Position numbers and translations under genes: made by a program | The notes under the pieces: model-generated | Told to the model about the DNA's origin: nothing | Databases searched by the model: none | What the model saw: only the letters and a program-made list of their open reading frames with translations | Part shown: piece after piece, positions 5,718 to 11,281 of the stretch | Position numbering within the stretch: position 1 is the first letter of the stretch | Layout: every line of letters begins with the position of its first letter | NCBI GenBank assembly: GCA_009703975.1 | Contig: WLFB01000018.1 | Location: 1 to 11,281, forward strand | DNA length: 11,281 nt | Origin: Actinomycetota bacterium | GTDB taxonomy: Bacteria > Actinomycetota > Acidimicrobiia > Acidimicrobiales > Ilumatobacteraceae | Direction of reading: 5' to 3'

Positions 5718-7535
5718 GCCAGACTTGCGTCGGTCTTCAATAGACAAATAGCGCTTTCGAATACGAATGTTCGTTGGCGTTACTTCAACAAGTTCATCAT
5801 CAGCAATCCACTGAATACCAGACTCAAGCGTGTGGGTAATCGGCGTTGCTAACTTTGGTCCGTCGTCGTGGCTGTGCGTTCGAATGTTCGTCATTTCTTT
5901 GGCACGAACAGCGTTGACAACCATTTCGTCGTCTCGAGAGTTCTCGCCCACAACCATTCCTTCGTAAACCTCAACACCCGGCGCCACAAACAACGTGCCG
6001 CGAAGCTGCAAATTGTCGAGGGCATAGGCAGTTGTCGAACCTTTGCGGTCAGCAACCATCGCACCACCTAAGCGGTGCGGCAAATCGCCAGCCCATGGCA
6101 TGTAGCCATCCAAGCTTTGGTGAAGTAAAGCCGTTCCACGAGTAACAGTCAGCAACATTGATCTAAAACCAATTAGGCCGCGAGACGGTGCTTGAAAACT
6201 GACGATTGTACGACCGCTGTCTCCTGGCTCGAGATTCGTCACACGACCCTTACGAGGAGCAAGCGCTTGAGTAACAGCACCAACATATTCGTCTGGCACG
6301 TCGATCGTGCCGGCTTCGAGTGGCTCATGCTTTTTGCCATCAATCTCTTTGGTGATTACTTCCGGACGACTTACCTGAAGTTCGTAACCTTCGCGACGCA
6401 TGTTCTCGATCAGTACTGCTAGTTGTAATTCACCTCGTCCAGCAACTGAGATCACGTCAGGCGTGTCAGTTGTATTGACCTTAATCGAAACGTTACCGAG
6501 AACTTCTTTGAACAATCGCTCACTCAAATGGCGACTAGTTAAATATGTTCCTTCGCGACCCGCATATGGTGATGTATTTACACCAAAGCTCATTCGCAAA
6601 ACTGGTTCGTCAACTTCAAGTCGCGCCAGTGGCCCGGCGTTCTCAAGTGCGGCGATTGTGTCGCCCACTTCAACCTCGTCGATGCCTGCCAAAATAAACA
6701 GGTCACCAGCAGACACTTCGCTGACTTCTTCGCGACTAATACCGCGAAACGCAAACAGAGTCGAGATTCGTCGTTTAATGAATGGCGCTGGGTTGGTCGC
6801 ATTTGGGTGTTGCCAAACTGTGATTGTCTCACCCTTGCGCAAGACTCCAGCGTGCACACGACCAATGGCTAATCGGCCAAGATAGTCGGAAGCATCCAAG
6901 TTGGCGACCATTGCTTGCAGAGGTGCAGATGGATCATCTGTTGGTTCTGGGATCGTGTCAAGAATTGCATCTAGCAATGGCACGAGGTCGGCATTTTCAG
7001 CCGGCATTCCGATGCCTTTCATTGATCGTCCGTCTCTAGCAACCGCTGAGATCACCGGAAAGCTCAAGTGATGATCATGATGCGCAAGATCTAAGAAAAG
7101 TTGTTCAACTTCTAGAAGAACTTCTTCTGGACGAGCATCAGAACGGTCAACTTTGTTCAAAACGACTACAACCGGCAAGTCGCGTGCCAAAGCCTTCGAT
7201 AACACGTAGCGAGTTTGTGGCAACGGCCCTTCGGCAGCGTCGACCAATAGCAAAATGCCGTCAACTAGCGCGAGTGCTCGTTCTACTTCTCCACCAAAGT
7301 CGGCGTGACCTGGTGTATCTACGAGGTTGATTTTGGTGCCACGCCACTCAATTTCGGCGGCCTTGGCCAAAATTGTGATTCCACGCTCACGTTCTTGATC
7401 GTTTGAATCCATTACGCGGTCTACTACTGCCTGGTGAGCAGCGAAGGTTCCGCCTGATTTTAAAAGGGCGTCAAGCAGGGTTGTTTTGCCATGGTCAACG
7501 TGCGCTACTAAAGCTATATTTCGGATGTTATTAAT
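5703..7535 (-). CDS. typA: TypA/BipA ribosome-associated GTPase, with a non-canonical ATT start
   Basis: TypA (BipA) is a translational GTPase of the EF-G-like family that binds the 70S ribosome and is implicated in ribosome assembly and stress or cold adaptation. Counting from ATT 7535 it is 610 residues, close to the 607 of E. coli. The G1 P-loop AHVDHGKT lies at 11-18, switch region RERGITI at 49-55, G3 DTPGH at 73-77 and G4 NKVD at 127-130. The EF-G-like domains and the BipA C-terminal domain (SRGLIGFR, then DDELVEVTPTNIRIRKR) follow. The first ordinary start is ATG 7412, which would delete the P-loop. The frame closes at TGA 7547-7545, and between them no ATG, GTG or TTG exists in frame. 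ATT 7535 follows GAGAGA by 5 bases and gives MNNIRNIALVAHVDHGK, the normal family N-terminus. It lies 23 bases after the small upstream gene. Confidence 0.93.
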   Translation of the reverse strand: MNNIRNIALVAHVDHGKTTLLDALLKSGGTFAAHQAVVDRVMDSNDQERERGITILAKAAEIEWRGTKINLVDTPGHADFGGEVERALALVDGILLLVDAAEGPLPQTRYVLSKALARDLPVVVVLNKVDRSDARPEEVLLEVEQLFLDLAHHDHHLSFPVISAVARDGRSMKGIGMPAENADLVPLLDAILDTIPEPTDDPSAPLQAMVANLDASDYLGRLAIGRVHAGVLRKGETITVWQHPNATNPAPFIKRRISTLFAFRGISREEVSEVSAGDLFILAGIDEVEVGDTIAALENAGPLARLEVDEPVLRMSFGVNTSPYAGREGTYLTSRHLSERLFKEVLGNVSIKVNTTDTPDVISVAGRGELQLAVLIENMRREGYELQVSRPEVITKEIDGKKHEPLEAGTIDVPDEYVGAVTQALAPRKGRVTNLEPGDSGRTIVSFQAPSRGLIGFRSMLLTVTRGTALLHQSLDGYMPWAGDLPHRLGGAMVADRKGSTTAYALDNLQLRGTLFVAPGVEVYEGMVVGENSRDDEMVVNAVRAKEMTNIRTHSHDDGPKLATPITHTLESGIQWIADDELVEVTPTNIRIRKRYLSIEDRRKSGKNNK

Positions 7536-7548
7536 GGGGGTCTCTCAG
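7535..7548 (-). promoter_or_regulatory. ribosome binding site and ATT initiator of typA
   Basis: On the minus strand the sequence GAGAGA, then CCCCC, then ATT precedes the conserved N-terminal coding sequence. GAGAG is a partial match to the anti-Shine-Dalgarno complement at suitable spacing. No ATG, GTG or TTG occurs in any frame between the upstream stop (7559) and the P-loop codons, so shifting the frame in the C run would not supply a normal start. Confidence 0.6.
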
Positions 7549-7558
7549 TTTCGGCTAG

Positions 7559-7765
7559 TTATGAATTATCTTCATCAGTGAGCTCATCGGAGAGTTCTTC
7601 ACCGTCTTCATCGAATCTCACTCCATAGCGTTCTGCAATGGCTGCATATTCGTCTTCTTGAGTCTTCGACTTGCTTTCACGCGAAACACCAAGATCTTGT
7701 GCAGTCGGGCCTGTTTGCTTCAGACGACGAGCTTCTTCAAATCGACGATGACGTCCCTTTTTCAC
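7559..7765 (-). CDS. small basic/acidic protein, DUF3073-like
   Basis: A 68-residue hypothetical protein. The N-terminal third is very basic (GTG-initiated MKKGRHRRFEEARRLK), and the C-terminal third is very acidic, with EDGEELSDELTDED. This layout resembles DUF3073, a short actinobacterial family with a basic GRGRxKAK-type start and a D/E-rich tail; the match is by pattern only. There is no signal peptide, membrane segment or cysteine. The start is GTG at 7765 with a good GGAG seven bases upstream, one of the few clear Shine-Dalgarno sequences here. Its stop is 23 bases before the ATT start of typA, so the two are likely one transcript. A role in RNA or ribosome interaction is conceivable from charge and neighbour, but is inference. 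Confidence 0.8.
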   Translation of the reverse strand: MKKGRHRRFEEARRLKQTGPTAQDLGVSRESKSKTQEDEYAAIAERYGVRFDEDGEELSDELTDEDNS

Positions 7766-7789
7766 GATAGGGCTCCAAATTTTCTCTGG

Positions 7790-7815
7790 GGCGGCTACCG
7801 GTTTTGGTCACCGCC
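7790..7815 (-). ncRNA. stable hairpin in the presumed 5' leader of the small gene-typA transcript
   Basis: On the minus strand GGCGGTGACC and GGTAGCCGCC form a 10-position stem with one G/A mismatch and one G-U pair around a 6-base AAAACC loop. It ends 24 bases before the GTG start at 7765 and about 20 before the GGAG. No T run follows on either strand, so it is not a standard terminator. A structured leader, protein-binding site or attenuator-like element is possible. Confidence 0.4.
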
Positions 7816-7849
7816 TAGTGGTTAGACATTGGGATAGAGACTAGCAAGA

Positions 7850-7872
7850 AATCCCACTCAAAACGTGGCATT
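7850..7872 (-). terminator. weak terminator-like hairpin after ribonuclease D
   Basis: AATGCCAC and GTGGGATT pair over eight positions with one G/G mismatch and a 7-base loop, starting within the TAA stop of rnd. It is followed on the minus strand by TCTTGC, only a short T-rich tail. It may partly separate the rnd operon from the downstream typA operon. Confidence 0.35.
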
Positions 7873-9019
7873 AGGCGTTATCTGCCTCAATCAGTTTGAG
7901 ATGTCCGTCACGATCAACGCTTAAACCTACGGTGCCAGAGAGAATTCTGTTTAGGTCTTCACCAACAACGGCGGCTCTCCAACCTTGCGTCAAGCGAGCA
8001 TCGGGAGACTTACGTAAGAAAGCGCTGATATCACTTCGTGTCGCCAAAAGAGTCGCATCAATCTTGTTTTTTCGAGCAAGTTCGCCGACCCAAGCGGTTA
8101 TCAGCGTTAACGCAGGTCTCGCCCATTTCTCAACATCGTCTGATTCGTGACTCGGCAACTCAACTGTGTGTTGCGCACCTTCACGAATCGCAGTCATAAT
8201 TTCTTTACAAAATTCAGAGGACAAATGGCGATCATCGACGCCACGAGTTGATGCGAGCTCTTCGACATTTTTTGGTACGCGTTGAGCAATCCCAAGCAAG
8301 GCCATGTCAGACATAACTCTTCTTGGCGGATGATCACTTCGCATCGCACGCTCTTCGCGCCACTGACCGACTGCTTGCGCTACCCCGCGCGACGAACCCT
8401 TAAGTGATCGCGCTTCTTTAAGTTTGAGCCACGCCAAACGTGAATCAATCGGCCCACTTGGTCGCGCCACAAGGTCATTGCAAGCATCGGCGACCCAGAC
8501 AGTTCGACCCAATTCGTTTAGCTGTGAAGAGAGTTCGTCATGTAGATCAAAAAGATGTGCGACATCGTCTGCAGCGTAGACACATTGTGCTGTTGTTAAC
8601 GGTCGTCGCAACCAATCGGTCAAGCGGTCACCTTTCGAGAGCGCGACCTTCTTGATTGCTTGAACAAGAGTGGCGAGCGACGGAGTTGAATAGCCAAGAA
8701 ATCCCGCGGCGATTTGGGTATCAAAGATGTTCTTAGGTGCGACGAGCGATGCATGGCGCAAGACTTCAAGGTCTTGTTGAGCGGCGTGAAACACTGCAAG
8801 AATCTCACTCTCGAACAACCTTGCCAAACCACGTGGATCAACGGCAAGTGGATCAACAAGTGCGGTCTTTTCGCCCCACTTCAATTGAACTAGCGCGAGT
8901 TTTGGATAGTAAGTTTTTTCGCGATGAAACTCTGTATCAATCGCGTATCGGGGCTGCAACAAAATCTCATCGATAACTTCGTCTAAAGCAGATTCATCTT
9001 CTATCCAGCGGTGTGTCAA
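7871..9019 (-). CDS. rnd: ribonuclease D-type 3'-5' exonuclease with HRDC domain
   Basis: A DEDDy-family 3'-5' exoribonuclease, expected to trim tRNA and other stable RNA 3' ends in the cytosol. The 382-residue length is normal for the family. The catalytic residues are visible: Asp28 and Glu30 in IDTEFHRE, Asp83 in HAAQQDLEVL, and the YxxxD motif Tyr148/Asp152 in YAADDVAHL. IFDTQIAAGFLGY (98-110) is the usual exonuclease II region. An HRDC nucleic-acid-binding domain follows at about 210-290 (LKLKEARSLKG, then WREERAMRSDHPPRRVMSD), and a further helical region runs to the end. The start is TTG at 9019, whose TTGA overlaps the rhodanese stop, so translation is probably coupled. Substrate preference cannot be read from sequence. 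Confidence 0.93.
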   Translation of the reverse strand: MTHRWIEDESALDEVIDEILLQPRYAIDTEFHREKTYYPKLALVQLKWGEKTALVDPLAVDPRGLARLFESEILAVFHAAQQDLEVLRHASLVAPKNIFDTQIAAGFLGYSTPSLATLVQAIKKVALSKGDRLTDWLRRPLTTAQCVYAADDVAHLFDLHDELSSQLNELGRTVWVADACNDLVARPSGPIDSRLAWLKLKEARSLKGSSRGVAQAVGQWREERAMRSDHPPRRVMSDMALLGIAQRVPKNVEELASTRGVDDRHLSSEFCKEIMTAIREGAQHTVELPSHESDDVEKWARPALTLITAWVGELARKNKIDATLLATRSDISAFLRKSPDARLTQGWRAAVVGEDLNRILSGTVGLSVDRDGHLKLIEADNA

Positions 9020-9342
9020 CTCGGATGTTCTCCAGTGACGATTTCATTGCCGAGGCTGATCCAACCCATGGTGCCACCGGCAACATTCACCACATTTGAG
9101 ATTCCGACGTCGTGCAGCATTTCACAGGCCTGCATACTGCGACCTCCGCTGCGGCAGACAACATATACAGTTTCATCAGATTCAAATTCGCTCTTATTAG
9201 AGAGCACTGTTGATAGTGGCACCAGAACCGCACCTGGAATATGCCCTGATTCATATTCGTCTGGCTCTCGAACGTCTACTACTAATGAGCCGTTTTCAAC
9301 CAAAGCCGTGAGCTCGTTAACCGGAATCTCAGTAATCGCCAT
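9016..9342 (-). CDS. single-domain rhodanese-like protein
   Basis: A 108-residue cytosolic rhodanese, predicted to carry sulfur as a cysteine persulfide. The CDC25-like fold is complete: VVDVREPDEYESGHIPGA (about 21-38) and the active-site loop starting at Cys63 (CRSGGRS), whose six-residue loop is typical of sulfurtransferases. AGGTMGW near the C-terminus is the usual family ending. The partner sulfur acceptor is unknown. It follows mobA by 53 bases and overlaps rnd by four bases (TTGA). Proximity to mobA hints at molybdenum cofactor or tRNA thiolation sulfur transfer, but no moaD, moeB or thiS-like gene is visible. The start ATG 9342 has no Shine-Dalgarno sequence. A TANNNT box six bases upstream would allow a leaderless transcript. 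Confidence 0.92.
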   Translation of the reverse strand: MAITEIPVNELTALVENGSLVVDVREPDEYESGHIPGAVLVPLSTVLSNKSEFESDETVYVVCRSGGRSMQACEMLHDVGISNVVNVAGGTMGWISLGNEIVTGEHPS

Positions 9343-9348
9343 GTTTAA

Positions 9349-9354
9349 AGGTTA
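9349..9354 (-). promoter_or_regulatory. possible -10 box for a leaderless rhodanese-rnd transcript
   Basis: TAACCT on the minus strand fits TANNNT and ends six bases before the ATG at 9342, the spacing expected when transcription starts at the A of the start codon. No convincing -35 is present at 16-18 bases. The gene lacks a Shine-Dalgarno sequence, which is compatible with leaderless initiation. Confidence 0.3.
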
Positions 9355-9395
9355 GTTGAAATTCGTGCAGAGAAACTCAATTGCCGAGTGCCGTC

Positions 9396-9944
9396 TTAAA
9401 TTAAATCATCAAGAGTATTGACATTTCGCAACGCACTTTGAGGAAGATGTACATAATTTACTTTCAACCCGATGACAGCTCGATGGATTGCGCGCTCACC
9501 ACTCGCAAATTGTTGTTCTAAATGTTGTAAGGTGCTTCTTCGCCACGAGCTACTTAACCATTGTGGCGAGTCGGTGGTTGCAACCTGTACATCGAACTTT
9601 TCATCTATCGCTGAGAGCTGTTTGCACGATTCAACATCAATCCACGGCACATCGCATGGCATGGTCATCAAAATCGGAGCATCAGAAATGTGCATCGCGG
9701 CCAATAAAGCTCCAAGCGGACCGGCGCCAAAAAATTCATCAGCAACAAACGTTAAATTCCATCTCGCTGCATCAACTTCAGAGCCACCTACTAGCAAGAT
9801 CCGGTCAATTCCTGATTGGCGCATTGAGCGTGCAATTCGAAAACCAAATTCTTCGCCATCTACCAACGCATTGACTTTGGGTGATCCAAAACGAGAACTC
9901 TCACCGCCGGCGAAAATTGCACCTGCTACGAAGTCTTCTTGCAT
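9396..9944 (-). CDS. mobA: MobA-like molybdenum cofactor guanylyltransferase
   Basis: Predicted to attach GMP to molybdopterin to form the dinucleotide cofactor, in the cytosol. From ATG 9944 it is 182 residues, within the usual MobA range. The nucleotide-binding signature AGGESSRFGSPK lies at 12-23, LLVGG near 50-54, GPLGAL at 75-80 and the metal-binding Asp in MPCDVPW at 95-101, so the active site looks intact. A longer reading from 10010 adds 22 residues but overlaps the upstream gene by 52 bases and precedes the normal family start, so ATG 9944 is preferred; it lies 14 bases after the upstream stop. The Shine-Dalgarno sequence is weak. Related enzymes (MocA, other sugar-nucleotide transferases) share the fold, so the exact cofactor is not certain. 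No other molybdopterin genes are visible. Confidence 0.85.
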   Translation of the reverse strand: MQEDFVAGAIFAGGESSRFGSPKVNALVDGEEFGFRIARSMRQSGIDRILLVGGSEVDAARWNLTFVADEFFGAGPLGALLAAMHISDAPILMTMPCDVPWIDVESCKQLSAIDEKFDVQVATTDSPQWLSSSWRRSTLQHLEQQFASGERAIHRAVIGLKVNYVHLPQSALRNVNTLDDLI

Positions 9945-9958
9945 AATTAACTCAGAAA

Positions 9959-10402
9959 CTATTTGCTGGCTTCGCCACTCGGATCTAGTTGCAAGAGAAA
10001 CTGTTCGCACCGAACTGCCTCACTGATTTCACCAATTAACCGCGATTGTTTTGCCAACCCGCCAAGGCATCTCAGAAACCCTCGGTTAGATTCTCTCGCC
10101 CATCGCACATACCCAGAGCCGCGCCACGAATTCGCACGCAATGTGTCTAGACCGCGGTGATAACCAACTCGGTATGCCATGTATGCATCAATGCCGGGTT
10201 CGCTGAGATCACCGATTGTCGCCCAGCCCTCAAGAAATGTCGGATGATCTGCGACGACGTCGCACACCGCTCGTCGGCGGCCGTCAATTGGTACCGCCAA
10301 CGCAGTATCTAATCTGAGCCGAAGTTCAGGTGTGATATTCGGAATAATCGTCTCTGGTGGTCCGCTTGCTGAAAGGTGTACTGGTTGATCGCTCATAGTC
10401 AT
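9959..10402 (-). CDS. DUF3151 family protein
   Basis: A 147-residue cytosolic protein of unknown function, conserved in actinobacteria. The DUF3151 pattern is clear: an N-terminal SGPPET, a helical middle with ADHPTFLEGWATIGD (about 51-65), the strongly conserved AYRVGYHRGLDTLRANSWRG (about 75-94), then NRGFLRCLGGLA and a closing IGE-x-x-EAVRCEQFLLQLDP. The helical repeat-like arrangement resembles TPR-type proteins, but that is only an impression. ATG 10402 and ATG 10396 are both possible starts. A TANNNT box (TAGTGT, 10406-10411 on the minus strand) would place transcription start between them. It diverges from the small membrane protein gene with about 15 bases between starts and leads into mobA after 14 bases. 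Confidence 0.9.
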   Translation of the reverse strand: MTMSDQPVHLSASGPPETIIPNITPELRLRLDTALAVPIDGRRRAVCDVVADHPTFLEGWATIGDLSEPGIDAYMAYRVGYHRGLDTLRANSWRGSGYVRWARESNRGFLRCLGGLAKQSRLIGEISEAVRCEQFLLQLDPSGEASK

Positions 10403-10417
10403 GCCACACTAGATCAC

Positions 10418-10699
10418 ATGGATCTATTTTCACTGAATGCTGAAACTGCTAAAAATATCGGACTTGGCTCAATGGGCGGAAGCGTGCTCGGATGGCTTTT
10501 CGTACTCAAGTTTGTCAAGTCTTTAGTTACAAAGATTCTCATGCTGGCTTTTTTCGCTGGAATCGCCGTTTTGTCGTTTACGCAAAGAGACGCTCTATCA
10601 ATTTGTGCCGCAAAGTTTGAAGTTCGAGAGTCAAGCATTCAAAATACTTCTTGTACTTTTTTCGGACAAGAAATTTCGCTTTCGAAAATTCAGCCGTGA
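10418..10699 (+). CDS. small membrane protein, hypothetical
   Basis: A 93-residue protein with no recognised family. Two hydrophobic segments are visible, about 14-33 (IGLGSMGGSVLGWLFVLKFV) and 38-54, joined by a short basic turn, followed by a soluble tail with Cys63 and Cys79 that could form a disulfide if it faces outward. Topology is inferred from the positive charges between the helices. The start is taken as ATG 10418: a longer TTG-started reading from 10376 would overlap the divergent gene's coding region. No Shine-Dalgarno sequence is present. Its TGA overlaps the GTG start of the aminopeptidase (GTGA), so it probably shares a transcript and coupled translation with it. Confidence 0.65.
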   Translation: MDLFSLNAETAKNIGLGSMGGSVLGWLFVLKFVKSLVTKILMLAFFAGIAVLSFTQRDALSICAAKFEVRESSIQNTSCTFFGQEISLSKIQP

Positions 10700-11281
10700 C
10701 GACCAACTTGATCTCACAAGTTCGCAATCAACTAGATGCCTCGCCTACGCCACGACACTTAGTCGAATTTGTTGCGAAGCAACTTTCTGCAGCCGGCTTC
10801 ACTGATTGCACAGACACGAATTCGCCAGGGGGATATTTATCAAGTGGTTTTATTAAACGTTCAGGGTCAATAGTTGCATGGAGACTAGGTTCAGAAAAGA
10901 TTGAGAAGTTTCGAATCATTGGCGCTCATACCGATTCACCGTGTTTGAAAATTAAGCCACATCCAAATGAATCGAGATTTGGCTGGCAGACATTGCAAGT
11001 TGAGATTTACGGCAGCCCACTACTCAATAGTTGGCTAGACCGCGACCTTGGTGTAGCAGGTCATGCGGTATTGCGAGATGGTTCGGTCAAGTTGTTTTGT
11101 ACCGCAACTCCAATTGCTCGTATCTCACAATTAGCAATACACCTAGATCGTGAATTAAATGAGCGAGGTCTGATCCTTGACAAACAACTGCACCTGAGCG
11201 CCGCCTGGGCAACCGGCGAAAAGTCCCTAGATTTTTTGCAATGGGTCGCGTCGCAGATTGATGTCAAACCAGAACAAATAA
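10696..11281 (+). CDS. M18 family aminopeptidase, N-terminal part (runs off the window)
   Basis: A zinc-dependent aminopeptidase of peptidase family M18 (aspartyl aminopeptidase type), expected to remove N-terminal residues, often acidic ones, from peptides in the cytosol. About 195 codons are present of a usual 430 or so; the frame is open to the end of the window. The metal-binding GAHTDSP lies at 76-82 (His78, Asp80), followed by LKIKP, WQTLQVEIYGSPLLNSWLDR (97-116) and DLGVAG, all typical of M18. The N-terminal half of the catalytic domain is intact, with no frameshift. The start is GTG 10696, set by the GTGA overlap with the small membrane protein gene. Later catalytic residues lie outside the window, so activity cannot be confirmed here. 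Confidence 0.92.
   Translation, partial: MTTNLISQVRNQLDASPTPRHLVEFVAKQLSAAGFTDCTDTNSPGGYLSSGFIKRSGSIVAWRLGSEKIEKFRIIGAHTDSPCLKIKPHPNESRFGWQTLQVEIYGSPLLNSWLDRDLGVAGHAVLRDGSVKLFCTATPIARISQLAIHLDRELNERGLILDKQLHLSAAWATGEKSLDFLQWVASQIDVKPEQI

Noticed and set aside
6400..6885. 161-codon plus-strand open frame opposite typA
   Set aside because: It lies wholly inside a well-conserved gene on the other strand, is Ser/Thr/Pro-rich without motifs, and looks like an antisense shadow.
5703..7412. typA starting at ATG 7412 (569 residues)
   Set aside because: This would delete the P-loop AHVDHGKT, which is encoded in the same frame just upstream and matches the TypA family.
7790..7815. Hairpin read as an intrinsic terminator
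   Set aside because: There is no T run on either strand after the stem.
9945..10010. 22-residue N-terminal extension of mobA
   Set aside because: It overlaps the DUF3151 coding end by 52 bases and precedes the usual MobA start; ATG 9944 fits better.
9472..10026. 184-codon plus-strand open frame opposite mobA and DUF3151
   Set aside because: It is antisense to two recognised genes and shows no domain pattern.
10376..10417. TTG-started extension of the small membrane protein
   Set aside because: It would overlap the divergent DUF3151 coding region by 27 bases; ATG 10418 gives a natural start before the first hydrophobic segment.
1..11281. Mobile element, phage, toxin-antitoxin or defence island
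   Set aside because: All long genes are housekeeping or conserved actinobacterial families; no transposase, integrase, terminal inverted repeats, tRNA or composition jump was seen.

Overview
This 11.3 kb window looks like a compact bacterial chromosome segment from an actinobacterium (Actinomycetota). The evidence is a transketolase gene followed directly by a long, mycobacterial-type transaldolase, a gene with the DUF3151 pattern, a short basic-then-acidic protein like DUF3073, an actinobacterial Cys-rich protein, and frequent GTG/TTG starts. Base composition, judged by eye, is near or slightly below 50% GC. With the very tight packing this would suit a streamlined aquatic lineage such as a low-GC Acidimicrobiia; the lineage is inference.

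Layout. (1) Bases 109-4673, plus strand: a small DUF6941-like gene, transketolase, transaldolase and a long-form LOG-family nucleotide phosphoribohydrolase. The last three are joined by two 4-base ATGA stop/start overlaps, so they are probably co-translated. LOG enzymes release ribose 5-phosphate from nucleotides, a substrate of transketolase, so the group could form a nucleotide-ribose to central-carbon route. (2) Bases 4710-5696: a small charged helical protein (minus) and a Cys-rich putative metal-binding protein (plus), divergent with about 12 bases between starts; the latter ends in a Lys-Thr repeat tail. (3) Bases 5703-7765, minus: a small DUF3073-like protein followed by the ribosome-associated GTPase TypA/BipA. 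The typA frame has no ATG, GTG or TTG start upstream of its P-loop, and ATT at 7535 is the best initiator. (4) Bases 7871-10402, minus: a DUF3151 gene, mobA, a single-domain rhodanese and ribonuclease D; the last two overlap as TTGA. (5) Bases 10418-11281, plus: a small two-helix membrane protein overlapping (GTGA) the start of an M18 aminopeptidase that runs off the window.

No rRNA, tRNA, insertion sequence, CRISPR array, phage or defence gene was seen, and no gene-free stretch exceeds about 110 bases. Recurrent themes are 4-base coupled overlaps, few Shine-Dalgarno sequences, and divergent genes whose starts nearly touch, which suggests leaderless or very short leaders. The most unusual signals are the non-canonical typA start and the coupled tkt-tal-LOG cluster.
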